DNA of 64,000 nucleotides, taken from NCBI RefSeq assembly GCF_030817495.1, contig NZ_JAUSZK010000001.1, positions 434,001-498,000 on the forward strand, written 5' to 3'. The translations under genes were made by a program, and so were the position numbers. Position 1 is the first letter of the stretch. The number at the start of each line of letters is the position of its first letter. Origin of the DNA: Streptomyces sp. V3I7. Lineage in GTDB: Bacteria; Actinomycetota; Actinomycetes; Streptomycetales; Streptomycetaceae. Shown here one piece after another: positions 7,948 to 17,008 of this stretch. The notes under the pieces are model-generated. The model was not told the origin of the DNA. It saw nothing but the letters and a program-made list of their open reading frames with translations, and searched no databases.

Positions 7948-8778
7948 TCAGTGAGCCGTCCAGCCCCCGTCCAGCACGACGGAGGTCCCGGTGATGAAGG
8001 ACGCCTGCGGGCTGCACAGATAGGCCACGTTCTCCGCGACCTCCTCGGGCTCGATGAGCCGCTTCACGGCGCTGTCCTTCAGCAGCACCTCGGACAGCAC
8101 ACGCTCCGCCGGGATGCCGTGGGCCTGTGCCTGGTCGGCGATCTGCTTCTCGACCAGTGGGGTGCGCACATAGCCCGGGTTCACACAGTTCGAGGTGACG
8201 CCATGGGGTGCGCCCTCAAGGGCGGCGGTCTTGGACAGTCCCTCCAAGCCGTGTTTGGCGGCCACATAGGCGGACTTGAAGGCAGAGGCGCGCAGACCAT
8301 GGACGGAGGACACATTGACGATGCGGCCCCAGCCTTGCGCGTACATGTGGGGCAGGGCTCCGCGGATGAGCCGGAAGGGCGCTTCCAGCATCACGGTCAG
8401 GACGGTGTGGAAGACGTCGGGCGGGAACTCCGCGATGGGACGTACCAGTTGGAGTCCGGCGTTGTTGACCAGGATGTCGGTGCCCGCGGCCGCGCGTTCG
8501 GCGGCGTCCAGGTCGGTGAGGTCCAGGACCATCGGTTCGACCGTGCCCGCGAGGTCGCGCGCCTGCTCGGCCAGCGTCCGGAGCCCCTCCGCGTCCCGGT
8601 CGACGGCTCTCACCGCGCCCCCCGCCGCCGCGAGCCGCAGCGCACAGGCCCGGCCTATGCCACTGGCGGCCCCGGTGACGAGGGCGGTACGACCGCCGAG
8701 GTCGAGCGCGAGGGCGTGCGGAGGGGAGGCGAGGGGCTGTGCGCCGGGCACCGGGCCGGCCGAGCTGGACGTGGTCAT
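7948..8778 (-). CDS. short-chain dehydrogenase, 3-hydroxybutyrate dehydrogenase type
   Basis: 276 residues. The Rossmann cofactor motif TGAASGIG is near residue 35, NNAG near residue 105, the catalytic Ser in NVSSVHG, and the YxxxK pair in SAYVAAKHG. The C-terminal segment (TSNCVNPGYVRTPLVEKQI, then LLKDSAVKRLIEPEEVAE) closely resembles bacterial D-3-hydroxybutyrate dehydrogenases. These oxidise 3-hydroxybutyrate to acetoacetate with NAD+ in ketone-body or PHB use. The start at 8778 is the first ATG giving a normal-length N-terminus; the longer open frame upstream is a shadow of the NUDIX gene. Substrate assignment is by resemblance only. Confidence 0.82.
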   Translation of the reverse strand: MTTSSSAGPVPGAQPLASPPHALALDLGGRTALVTGAASGIGRACALRLAAAGGAVRAVDRDAEGLRTLAEQARDLAGTVEPMVLDLTDLDAAERAAAGTDILVNNAGLQLVRPIAEFPPDVFHTVLTVMLEAPFRLIRGALPHMYAQGWGRIVNVSSVHGLRASAFKSAYVAAKHGLEGLSKTAALEGAPHGVTSNCVNPGYVRTPLVEKQIADQAQAHGIPAERVLSEVLLKDSAVKRLIEPEEVAENVAYLCSPQASFITGTSVVLDGGWTAH

Positions 8779-8834
8779 GGGCGGAACCCTAGGCAGACCC
8801 CGTGCCGTCACCACATGTGCTGACGACCCATACT

Positions 8835-9314
8835 TCAGCCAAGCCTCATAGGTTCGAACCATGTGGGTGACTCGGACATGGCCTGCTTGATCCGGAAGGT
8901 CCCGAACTCGTCCAGGTCGGGCAGCGCGTCCACCGGGAACCAGCCCACGTCCAGCGACTCGTCGTCGTTGACCTTCGCCTCGCCGCCCACGGCCCGGCAG
9001 CGGAAGGTGATGTCCATGTACTGGCAGACGTCGCCGTTGCCGTACGTGACCGGCTCCAGGGCCTGCACCAGCACGACCCGCTCGGTGACGCAGTGGACCG
9101 CCGTCTCCTCGAAGACCTCCCGTACGGCGCAGGCCGCGGGCTGCTCGCCCGGCTCCGGGATGCCGCCGAGCACCGCCCACTTGCCGGTGTCGGTGCGCCG
9201 GTTCAGCAGCACCCTGCCCTCGTCGTCGAAGACGATCACGGTGACCCCGGGGAGCCAGAGCAACTGGTGGCCCGCCGAGGCGCGGAGCGTCTTGATGAAT
9301 TCAGGAGTAGCCAT
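8835..9314 (-). CDS. NUDIX hydrolase
   Basis: 159 residues with a full NUDIX box at about residues 51-73 (GGIPEPGEQPAACAVREVFE followed by ETA). Its REVFEE core binds the divalent metal. The family splits nucleoside diphosphates linked to another group X. The N-terminus (LWLPGVTVIVFDDEGRVLL) is the usual first strand pair. The length and layout match the many housekeeping NUDIX proteins of actinomycetes whose substrates are unknown. It stands on its own between the SDR gene and lnt. Confidence 0.88.
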   Translation of the reverse strand: MATPEFIKTLRASAGHQLLWLPGVTVIVFDDEGRVLLNRRTDTGKWAVLGGIPEPGEQPAACAVREVFEETAVHCVTERVVLVQALEPVTYGNGDVCQYMDITFRCRAVGGEAKVNDDESLDVGWFPVDALPDLDEFGTFRIKQAMSESPTWFEPMRLG

Positions 9315-9383
9315 GGGCCCCGACCTTAGTGGGTCGACCGGACGCCGCCGCTCGGGCGCAGGGGGCGTACGGCGGTCGTACGG

Positions 9384-10991
9384 CTACGCGTCCCCAGCGC
9401 GTCGGCCGCGCATCCCGGCGCCGATCGCCCAGCCGAGCCCGCCCGCGGCGACCAGCACCAGGGCCATCTCGGGCAGGATGCCGAGCCGGGTGGCTGGGGT
9501 CAGCGACGAGCGCAGCGGGACCTTCTGGACCAGATGGGCGGGGACGAACATGCCGGTCTTCTGGGTGATCCGGCCGTCGGGAAGGATGATCGCGCTGACA
9601 CCGCTGGTCACCGGGACGGTGACGGTGCGACTGTGCTCGACGGCGCGGATGCGGGACATCGCGAGCTGCTGGTAGGTCATCTCGCTGCGGTCGAAGGTCG
9701 CGTTGTTGCTCGGCACGGAGATCATCTGCGCGCCGTCGGTGACGGTGTCGCGCACGGCCCAGTCGAAGGCGGCCTCGTAGCAGGTCGCGAGCCCGACCTT
9801 GGTGCCACGGATGTCGAAGACGCCCGGCTCGGTGCCCCGGCTGAAGTCCTGGCGGACCATGCCGGTCCAGTCCTTGTTGATCGCCCCGATGACCGGCCGC
9901 AGCGGAAGGTACTCGCCGAAGGGCTGGATCTGCCGCTTGTCGTACGTCTGTGTGGGCCCCTTGTCCGGGTCCCACAGGATCTGCTCGTTCAGCAGCTTGC
10001 CGTCCCGCGCGACCACACCGCCGACCGAGACGGGCACGCCGACGGTCCTGGCCGCGTCGCCGATGACGAGGGCGGCGTCCGCGTTGGCGTAGGGGTCGAT
10101 GTCGGAGGAGTTCTCCGGCCACAGGACGAAGTCGGGCTTCGGGAGCTTGCCGGCCCTGACGTCGGCGGCCAGCTTCCCCGTCTCGCGCGCGTGGTGGTCG
10201 AGCACGGCACGCCGCTGGGCGTTGAACTCGAGCCCCGCGCGCGGCACGTTGCCCTGGATGACCGCGACGGTGGCGGTGCCGTCCTCGGCCTTGTCGCTGA
10301 CCAGCGGACGGACGGCCACCGCTGCCACCACCGGGACGGCCACGCTCAGCAGGGCCGCGGCCGCGGCGCCCTTGCGCACGGCGCGAGTGCGGCGCCCCTC
10401 GACGACCAGGCGCGCGGCCTCGTACAGACCGAATCCGCACAGGACCACCGCGAAGCCGAGCACCGGCGTGCCGCCGAGCGCGGCGAGCGGCAGGAAGACG
10501 CCGTCCGCCTGACCGAACGCGATCTTGCCCCAGGGGAAGCCGTGGAACGGCACGCGCGCGCGGACCGCCTCGCCGGCCGTCCACAGCGCGGCCGCCCACA
10601 GCGGCCAGGCCGGCAGCTTGGACACCGCCGCGACTCCCATGCCGACGAGGGCGATGAAGACCGCCTCGATGGCGACCAGCGCGAGCCAGGGTCCGGGGCC
10701 GACCTCGACGCCGGTCCAAACCAGCAGCGGCAGCAGGAAGCCGAGGCCGAAGAGGTAGCCGAGGCCCAGGGCCGCCTTGAGTCCGCGACCGCACAGCACC
10801 CAGGCCAGACCGGCGAAGGCGGGCAGGGCCAGCCACCACAGAGGGCGGGGCGGGAAGCTGACGTAGAGCAGCACTCCGCAGAGCGCGGCGACAGCGGCCG
10901 GGACCAGGCGCACGAGCCACCCGCGCGCGGTGGTCGCGCGCGGCGTTTCGAGCTGGTCCGGCTGGTCCACGGAAGTTGCGGTGACGGTCAC
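9384..10991 (-). CDS. lnt: apolipoprotein N-acyltransferase
   Basis: 535 residues. It transfers a third acyl chain to the N-terminal cysteine of lipoproteins at the membrane. An N-terminal block of about six hydrophobic helices (residues ~25-215) is followed by a nitrilase-fold (CN hydrolase) domain (~residues 240-490). The catalytic cysteine is visible in GLATCYEAAFDW, and a conserved Glu lies in FVLWPENSSDID. A final membrane helix precedes the basic C-terminus. The start is a GTG at 10991. Streptomyces commonly carry more than one Lnt homologue, so this may be one of two. Confidence 0.88.
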   Translation of the reverse strand: MTVTATSVDQPDQLETPRATTARGWLVRLVPAAVAALCGVLLYVSFPPRPLWWLALPAFAGLAWVLCGRGLKAALGLGYLFGLGFLLPLLVWTGVEVGPGPWLALVAIEAVFIALVGMGVAAVSKLPAWPLWAAALWTAGEAVRARVPFHGFPWGKIAFGQADGVFLPLAALGGTPVLGFAVVLCGFGLYEAARLVVEGRRTRAVRKGAAAAALLSVAVPVVAAVAVRPLVSDKAEDGTATVAVIQGNVPRAGLEFNAQRRAVLDHHARETGKLAADVRAGKLPKPDFVLWPENSSDIDPYANADAALVIGDAARTVGVPVSVGGVVARDGKLLNEQILWDPDKGPTQTYDKRQIQPFGEYLPLRPVIGAINKDWTGMVRQDFSRGTEPGVFDIRGTKVGLATCYEAAFDWAVRDTVTDGAQMISVPSNNATFDRSEMTYQQLAMSRIRAVEHSRTVTVPVTSGVSAIILPDGRITQKTGMFVPAHLVQKVPLRSSLTPATRLGILPEMALVLVAAGGLGWAIGAGMRGRRAGDA

Positions 10992-11206
10992 CCGGGGAGT
11001 CTACGGCGGGTGGCTCAGGGGCCGACAGCACGGTCTGATCAGCGGCTCCATGTCCTCGCGACGGTCCGGGAAGAGGTCGGTTCGTGCGCGACTCGTCCAC
11101 AAATCGACGGTCACCCGTTACGGTGTGCCGGAGCCTGCGGCGCATGGCCGGTTCACGGCCCGCGCGCGGGTCTGCCACAGGTCGGGGGACCTGGTAGGGG
11201 GGCGAT

Positions 11207-12266
11207 GTGGTGAGCTCGGTGCATTCATCGTCCGCGTCCGGTGCGGACGCGGACGATGACAGACGAAACGTTTCGGACGCGGTGGGTGTGGCCGTCCTGG
11301 GGGCCTGCGCCACCTGGGCCCTGATCACGGCCGCCGCGCGCGACGGGCGCCCCGAAGGCGTCCTGCTCGCAGTCCTCGCGGTGGCCGCCGGCTACTCCTC
11401 GGGGCGGATCTTCGGCGCCCTGCTGCCGGTCGCCGCGCCCTGTACCGGGGCGTTCGCCGGGCTCGGCCTGGCTGTGGCCATGCCGCACCTCACCCCGGGG
11501 CCGCAGTTCAGCACCCCGCTCGGGCACGCCGGTGCGACGGCCGCGCTGCTGACGCTCGCCACGGGAGCCGCCTGCTGCGCCGCCTGGGCCACCTCCGTTC
11601 CGGCCCTGCGCCTCGCCCTCCGCGGTGCTCGCCGCCGCCATCGTGGTGACCGCGGCCGCCGTCGGCTCGCCCGCGGGATGCGCCCTGGGTGCCGCCGTCC
11701 TGCTCTGCTCGCTCGCGGCCGGCCGCATCCGCCACCGCGGCCGAGGCGTCATGGGACTCGCCGCCACGGCGGCCCTGGTGACCGGGACGACCTGGGCCGT
11801 CGCCGCACATGTGCTGCCGGACGCCCTCGCCGCCCCGCTGGAGGACCGGCTGTCTTCGCGCCGAGTCCAGCTGTGGCACGACGCCCATCGTCTCGTGGGT
11901 CAGGACCCTGCCCTGGGGACGGGCCCCGGCCGCTTCGGCGAGCTGAGCACCCTGGTACCGCAGGCGCTGCCGCCCGACGGCAAGCCGCACTCCGCGGCGC
12001 TCCAGCAGGCGGCCGAGCAGGGCCTCGTCGGCCTCGCGCTCCTGGCGGCGGCGTACTGCTGGGTCCTGCACGCCCTGTGGCGCACGCGCCGCCCGACGCC
12101 GATCGCGCTCACCGCGGGAGCGGCGCTGACCGCGCTGGTGGCGATCGCCGCCGTCGGCAACGCACTGAGCTTCACCACGGTGTCGGTGGGCGCGGGCGTG
12201 CTGGCCGGGCTGGCGACGGCGCGCCCATTGACCGGCGACACGCCGGAGGCGTCGGGCACGAGGTAG
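11207..12266 (+). pseudogene. O-antigen ligase-like membrane protein, interrupted by a one-base frameshift
   Basis: The first part (from GTG 11207 after a GGGGGG ribosome site) encodes about 139 residues of hydrophobic helices ending in ALRLALR. From 11625 the same protein continues in the next frame (VLAAAIVVTAAAVGSP). It runs to 12266 and contains the Wzy/WaaL-like loop RRVQLWHDAHRLVGQDP, then GTGPGRFGEL and HSAALQQAAEQG. Deleting one G at 11624-11625 gives one protein of about 352 residues. The family polymerises or ligates surface polysaccharide chains at the membrane. No glycan-synthesis cluster lies next to it, so the role is open. Both halves look well conserved, which favours a sequencing error. 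Confidence 0.7.
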
Positions 12267-12300
12267 ATCAGGATCCACCGGCAGGGCGTCGGGGACACCG

Positions 12301-12852
12301 TCAGTGTGTCGGCCCCGGTACGTCCGTCCGCAGCCGGTGCCTGATCATCCGTACCGCCGACTCCGCGTCGTCCACGGTGATCGTGAACGTGTGGCCGTCC
12401 CACAGGCGCAGCACGACGCCCTCGCCACGCCGTACGACGACCGCGGTGCCCTTCTCGGGGCGCCAGCGGTAGCCCCAGCCGCCCCACTGACGCGGGGTGA
12501 CGTGCGGAACGAAGTCGGCGCCGGCCACATGGGTGAGCGGGATACGTCTGCGCGGCACACCGATGTGGCCGCAGCGCACCTCGACGCATTCCTGGTCGAG
12601 CCGCAGGTCGACGTGGACGAACGCCAGGGTGCCGAACAGGACCAGCAGGCCGCCCGCGATGCAGCCGACGACAGCCATGAGCAGCGGGACGATGCCGGAC
12701 GTCCAGGCGGCCTCCACGGCGATCTGGATGCCGAGTGCCAGACAGGCCGCGCCGGCCAGCGCCAGCAGCCACTGGACCCGGTTCGTCGCACGTCCGGTCC
12801 AGACCTCGGCATGTGGGGTGCCCTCGGTGGGGACGTCGGGGTGCTCCCTCAT
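12301..12852 (-). CDS. small two-helix membrane protein of unknown function
   Basis: 183 residues. A short hydrophilic N-terminus is followed by two membrane helices (about residues 30-50 and 55-80: WLLALAGAACLALGIQIAV and LLMAVVGCIAGGLLVLFGTL). The cytoplasmic C-terminal half is rich in beta strands (VDLRLDQECVEVRCGHIGVP, then RRRIPLTHVAGADF). This arrangement resembles bacterial PH-like or EbsA-like membrane-anchored domains, but no precise family is claimed. The ATG at 12852 is the first ATG in frame. Confidence 0.7.
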   Translation of the reverse strand: MREHPDVPTEGTPHAEVWTGRATNRVQWLLALAGAACLALGIQIAVEAAWTSGIVPLLMAVVGCIAGGLLVLFGTLAFVHVDLRLDQECVEVRCGHIGVPRRRIPLTHVAGADFVPHVTPRQWGGWGYRWRPEKGTAVVVRRGEGVVLRLWDGHTFTITVDDAESAVRMIRHRLRTDVPGPTH

Positions 12853-12948
12853 GCCTATGAGACTACTCAAAGTTCCGCTGCGCCGACATGGCGTCGCGGA
12901 GGGTGACCATGGCCGCGCCTGGTCCGGATCGACCGCCTCGGCCGCGGG

Positions 12949-13734
12949 TCAGCGCGTAGCGCCGACGGTCTGGAGGAAGCGGCCTTCGGCGTAGCTCAGC
13001 GCGGTCGGGGGCAGCACCGACGCGCGCCCGCTGAGCAGCACCGTGAGCGAGCCCTCGGCCGGCGCGTCGGGGGTGGGCTGCGCGCCGATCCGGCGCAGCG
13101 CCTGGGAGACGACCGCGCCGGCGGTGCCGTGCAGCCGCAGGGGCTCGCCACCGGGCTGCCGCACCGCCGTGCGGATGCGCTCGCCGACCAGTTCGTAGTT
13201 GGTGCAGCCGAGGACGAGGGTGGTGATGTCCTCGGGTGTGCGTGCGGCGGCGGCACAGACGGCGGCCTCGATCGCCGCTTCGTCGGCATGGTGCACGGCG
13301 TCGGCGAGTCCGGGGCAGGGCACCTCGGCGACCTCGACGCCCGCGGCGAACTCCTCGATGAGTCCGCGCTGGTAGGGGCTGCCGGTGGTGGCGGGGGTCG
13401 CCCAGATCGCGACCGGGCCGCCGCCCGCCGCGGCCGGCTTGATCGCCGGGACGGTGCCGATGATCGGCAGGCCGGGCTCGAAGCGGGCCCGCAGCTGGGG
13501 CAGGGAGTGCACGGAGGCGGTGTTGCAGGCGACGATCAGTACGTCGGGGCGGTATGCCGCGGCGGCCTCGGCGACGGCCAGGGCGCGCTCGGTGATGTCC
13601 TCCGGGGTGCGCGGTCCCCACGGCATCCCGTCGGGGTCCCAGGAGAGGATCAGATCCGCGTCGGGCCGCATACGACGGGCCGCTGCGGCGGCGGGGAGCA
13701 GGCCGATTCCGGAGTCCATGAGCGCGATCTTCAC
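12949..13734 (-). CDS. aspartate/glutamate racemase-family protein (glutamate racemase-like)
   Basis: 261 residues, the usual length for MurI. Both catalytic cysteines are present in their normal surroundings: ACNTAS near residue 75 and LGCTNYE near residue 185. The N-terminal substrate loop reads IALMDSGIG, a variant of the usual FDSGVGG. MurI converts L- to D-glutamate for peptidoglycan in the cytoplasm. The loop is divergent and most Streptomyces carry a separate housekeeping murI, so this may be a paralogue. The start is a GTG at 13734, 57 bases from the divergent glycosyltransferase start. Confidence 0.75.
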   Translation of the reverse strand: MKIALMDSGIGLLPAAAAARRMRPDADLILSWDPDGMPWGPRTPEDITERALAVAEAAAAYRPDVLIVACNTASVHSLPQLRARFEPGLPIIGTVPAIKPAAAGGGPVAIWATPATTGSPYQRGLIEEFAAGVEVAEVPCPGLADAVHHADEAAIEAAVCAAAARTPEDITTLVLGCTNYELVGERIRTAVRQPGGEPLRLHGTAGAVVSQALRRIGAQPTPDAPAEGSLTVLLSGRASVLPPTALSYAEGRFLQTVGATR

Positions 13735-13791
13735 CCGGTCACGATAGTCGATGCCCCGTGTCGGGCCGTTCGAGTGGGGCACACTTCGCGG

Positions 13792-14967
13792 GTGAGCGCC
13801 ATCGTGTGGATCGCCGTCGTATCCCTCGCCGCCTGGCTGTGGCTGCTCCTCTGCCAGGGCTTCTTCTGGCGGACGGACGTCCGGCTGCCGCCCCGGCGCG
13901 ACCCGGAGGTCTGGCCGTCCGTGGGCGTCGTCGTCCCGGCCCGCGACGAGGCCGAGGTGCTCCCGGCGAGCCTGCCGTCGCTGCTCGCGCAGGACTACCC
14001 GGGCCGGGCGGAGGTCTTCCTGGTCGACGACGGCAGTTCGGACGGCACCGGGGAGCTGGCCCGCGAACTGTCCCGCCGCCACGGCGGGCTGCCGCTCACC
14101 GTGGACTCCCCCGGCGAGCCGCCCGCGGGCTGGACGGGCAAGCTCTGGGCGGTGCGTCATGGCATCGCGCTGGCCCGCGCGCGGGAGCCCGAGTTCCTGC
14201 TCCTGACGGACGCGGACATCGCCCATGCGCAGGGCAGCCTGCGCCAGCTGGTGGCGGCGGCGCACACAGGCGAGTTCGACGTCGTGTCGCAGATGGCCCG
14301 GCTGCGGGTGGAGAGCCTGTGGGAGCGGCTGGTGGTGCCGGCCTTCGTCTACTTCTTCGCCCAGCTGTATCCGTTCCGCCGGATCGGCCGGAAGGGGACG
14401 CGGACGGCGGCCGCGGCGGGCGGCTGCGTCCTGCTTCGCGCGACGGCGGCGCAGCGGGCGCGGATCCCGGACTCCATCCGGCACGCCGTCATCGACGACG
14501 TGGCGCTCGCGCGCGCCGTGAAGGGCGGCGGAGGCCGCGTCTGGCTGGGGCTCGCCGCGGGCGTGGACAGCGTCCGCCCCTATCCCCGGCTGCACGATCT
14601 GTGGCGGATGGTCTCGCGCAGCGCCTACGCCCAGTTGCGGCACAACCCGCTGCTGCTGCTCGGTACGGTCGCCGGTCTCGCCCTCGTCTACCTGGTGCCG
14701 CCCGCGGCCGTGGTGGCGGGCGGCGTCACGGGACGTACGGCGTGCACGGTGGCCGGCGCGGCGGCGTGGCTCGTCATGGCGGCGACGTACGTGCCGATGC
14801 TCCGCTACTACCGCCAGCCGCTGTGGCTCGCTCCCCTGCTGCCGTTCACCGCGTTCCTGTACCTCCTCATGACGGTCGATTCGGCGGTGCAGCACTACCG
14901 GGGGCGCGGGGCGGCGTGGAAGGGGCGTACGTACGCCCGCCCGGAGGCCGTGCCCGACGAGGGCTGA
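13792..14967 (+). CDS. glycosyltransferase family 2, HpnB type
   Basis: 391 residues. An N-terminal anchor helix (VWIAVVSLAAWLWLLLC) precedes a GT-A domain with VGVVVPARDEAEVLPASL, VFLVDDGSSDGTGELA, GWTGKLWAVRHGI and the DAD motif in LLLTDADIAHAQGSLR. Two or three C-terminal membrane helices follow (~residues 285-370). The layout fits the hopene-associated glycosyltransferase HpnB family, whose members are proposed to glycosylate hopanoids or other lipids. No squalene/hopene synthesis genes are in this window, so the lipid acceptor is unproven. The gene is divergent from the racemase-like gene and convergent with the TerD-type gene. Confidence 0.82.
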   Translation: MSAIVWIAVVSLAAWLWLLLCQGFFWRTDVRLPPRRDPEVWPSVGVVVPARDEAEVLPASLPSLLAQDYPGRAEVFLVDDGSSDGTGELARELSRRHGGLPLTVDSPGEPPAGWTGKLWAVRHGIALARAREPEFLLLTDADIAHAQGSLRQLVAAAHTGEFDVVSQMARLRVESLWERLVVPAFVYFFAQLYPFRRIGRKGTRTAAAAGGCVLLRATAAQRARIPDSIRHAVIDDVALARAVKGGGGRVWLGLAAGVDSVRPYPRLHDLWRMVSRSAYAQLRHNPLLLLGTVAGLALVYLVPPAAVVAGGVTGRTACTVAGAAAWLVMAATYVPMLRYYRQPLWLAPLLPFTAFLYLLMTVDSAVQHYRGRGAAWKGRTYARPEAVPDEG

Positions 14968-14977
14968 CCACGGCCGT

Positions 14978-16153
14978 TCACTTGCGGCCGGGCGTCCAGT
15001 TCATGCCCCACCCGTAGGCGCGGTCGACCGTCCGCTGCGGGCTGACCCGGCGGTCCGGGACCAGGTAGCGGGCCTCGCGGCGGACGACGAGGTCGCCGCC
15101 GGTGTTGGTGAGCAGGGCGAGCGCGCACACCGTCGAGGGGACCGTGCACTCGTCGAGCGAGAAGTCGATCGGGGCGCCGTGCTGGGGCTGGAGGGCGACC
15201 GTGGCGTTCAGGCCGGCGAAGGAGTGGGCGCCCTCGTAGAGGGTGACGAAGACGAGGATGCGCCGGAAGTCCTGGGTGTGGTCGAGGTTGACGGTGAGGT
15301 TCTCACCGCTCGTGGCGGCGCCGGTGCGGTCGTCGCCGTCGAGGTGGATGTACGGCGGGCGGTGCAGCGAGCCGAACGCGTCGCCCAGGGCCTGGACGAC
15401 GCCTTTGCGGCCGTCGGCGAGCTCGTAGAGGGCGCACAGGTCGAGGTCGAGATCCGGGTGCCGTGCGCCGGGTCGCGCCGAGAAGTGCTTGCGCGTCTGC
15501 CAGTTGAGGTTGACTCGCAGGGCGCCGGAGCTGCCGCCCTGCTTGGCCAGCGAGACGGTGGGGGCGGTTTTGGTGAGCGTGACCTTGCCGAGGCGGACAG
15601 GCTCGGCGGCCAGGGGCGCGGGGCGTTGCGGTTCGTCGACGGTGATCCCGAAGTCCGTGGCGAGGCCCTCGAGTCCGGTGCTGTAGCCCTGGCCCACGGC
15701 ACGGAACTTCCAGGCGCCCTGGCGGCGGTAGAACTCACCGAGCAGGAAGGCGGTTTCGTCGGTGGCGCCCGGGCTGTCGAAGCGGGCGACGACCTCGTCA
15801 CGGGCGAGGTCGCGGACCTCGATGTACAGGCCGGGGACCTGCCCGAACGTCCCGCCGTCCGCGGAGGCGGCGAGGACCACCCGCTCGACGGACCCCTCCA
15901 CGCGCGCGAGGTCCACCAGGAGGCTGTCGGTCACCCGGCCCCCGGCTTCCCGTTTCCCCTCGTGGCGGACCGCGCCGGAGGAGTGGAGCGGCTGGTTGTA
16001 GAAGACGAAGTCGCCGTCGGAGCGGACCCGTCCGCCCGTGAGCAGCAGGGCGGAGGCGTCGGCGTCCGGGACGCCCGGTCCTGAGCGCCACCCGATTTCG
16101 ACGCGCAGGACCGTCGTCGGCACCGGCGCATTCGATCCTTTCGGCATTGCCAT
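14978..16153 (-). CDS. TerD-family protein with two Ter-type domains
   Basis: 391 residues. The N-terminal half (about 1-170) is a TerD domain: [34 protein letters not shown] and [21 protein letters not shown] linker (~175-215) leads to a second, TerA-like domain: [34 protein letters not shown], then [12 protein letters not shown]. These domains bind calcium through their acidic loops and belong to stress-response and tellurite-resistance systems whose mechanism is not settled. Here no terB, terC or terE lies beside it. The ATG at 16153 starts the [12 protein letters not shown]-terminus. Confidence 0.85.
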   Translation of the reverse strand: MAMPKGSNAPVPTTVLRVEIGWRSGPGVPDADASALLLTGGRVRSDGDFVFYNQPLHSSGAVRHEGKREAGGRVTDSLLVDLARVEGSVERVVLAASADGGTFGQVPGLYIEVRDLARDEVVARFDSPGATDETAFLLGEFYRRQGAWKFRAVGQGYSTGLEGLATDFGITVDEPQRPAPLAAEPVRLGKVTLTKTAPTVSLAKQGGSSGALRVNLNWQTRKHFSARPGARHPDLDLDLCALYELADGRKGVVQALGDAFGSLHRPPYIHLDGDDRTGAATSGENLTVNLDHTQDFRRILVFVTLYEGAHSFAGLNATVALQPQHGAPIDFSLDECTVPSTVCALALLTNTGGDLVVRREARYLVPDRRVSPQRTVDRAYGWGMNWTPGRK

Positions 16154-16300
16154 GTCGGCCCCCATCGCGCTCACGTGCCACCACGCCGGCCCCACCCGGC
16201 CGTCCCTTTCGATCTCTTGCCGCCCGCGGCCTCCTCTACCCGTCCGACCCATTACCGGGTCGGTGCAGGGATCATTGAAGCGACCGTCGAACTCCCCTGC

Positions 16301-16325
16301 TTGACACGGCAGGTGCGCCTGTCAA
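16301..16325. promoter_or_regulatory. imperfect dyad in the TerD/DUF6643-like intergenic region
   Basis: TTGACA (16301-16306) and TGTCAA (16320-16325) form the outer arms, with CAGG and CCTG as inner arms around TGCG, and one 3-base bulge. The left arm also matches a -35 box, but no good -10 follows at the right distance. The 339-base region 16154-16492 between the divergent genes is AT-richer and otherwise holds no gene; it presumably contains promoters for both. Confidence 0.35.
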
Positions 16326-16492
16326 CCCCCGGTAACCTGCCGAAAACCCGCCCTTTACTAGATCCGTGCGCGGATCGCCGTCCTATTTTGCCAAGTTCGC
16401 TCGGATTGGGGATCCCGCGTCACCGCCGACACGGAAATCAACCCTCTTATCGGTCTCCCCAACCAGCACATCGTGGGCTTAACTTATGTGCC

Positions 16493-16966
16493 ATGACCTC
16501 CCCCCGCTCCACTTATGGCGGCGGCTACTACTCCGCCTCCTTCCCGGACACCCCGATCTACGACTCGCTCGTCGCCGAGCGAGGCACCCCGCAGATCGCC
16601 CCGATCCGGGTCCCCGCCGCGTACGACATGCCTCCAGCCCCTCCGGTCAGCAACCTCCCCGCGCTGCCGTCGGCCCTGCCCGCGCTCCCGGCGGGCCCGT
16701 CCCACCAGGCCGCGCCCGCCCCCGCCTACGGCTACCCGCAGCAGCAGCCGGCCCCGATGCAGCAGGCGCCCACGGCCTACATCCCGCAGCAGGCCACCGC
16801 GCCACGCGGCTACCCCGGTCAGCAGGCCCAGCAGCCGCAGTACCCGCAGCGGCCGATGGCGCCGGGCACCGGCTACGAGGCGATGCGGCCGGCGGCTCCC
16901 CGTCCGGCCCCGACGCCGTACCAGGACCCGTACAACAATCAGCAGCAGCAGTACCGCGGCTACTGA
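16493..16966 (+). CDS. Pro/Gln/Tyr-rich small protein (DUF6643-like)
   Basis: 157 residues. The N-terminus, MTSPRSTYGGGYYSASFPDT, is the recognisable conserved part. After about residue 50 the chain becomes low-complexity, rich in proline, alanine, glutamine and tyrosine (YGYPQQQPAPMQQAP, YPQRPMAPGTG), and is probably disordered. There is no signal peptide or membrane helix. Proteins with this conserved head are common in Streptomyces and of unknown function. It is divergent from the TerD-type gene and lies 42 bases before the MOSC gene. Confidence 0.7.
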   Translation: MTSPRSTYGGGYYSASFPDTPIYDSLVAERGTPQIAPIRVPAAYDMPPAPPVSNLPALPSALPALPAGPSHQAAPAPAYGYPQQQPAPMQQAPTAYIPQQATAPRGYPGQQAQQPQYPQRPMAPGTGYEAMRPAAPRPAPTPYQDPYNNQQQQYRGY

Positions 16967-17008
16967 TTCGCGCCCCCGGCTGTCGGTGCCGCCTGGCACG
17001 ATGGCGTC

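Noticed and set aside
5933..7954. A 673-codon plus-strand frame opposite the PucR-type regulator
   Set aside because: It is a compositional shadow. The minus-strand protein has clear GAF and PucR motifs, while this frame has none.
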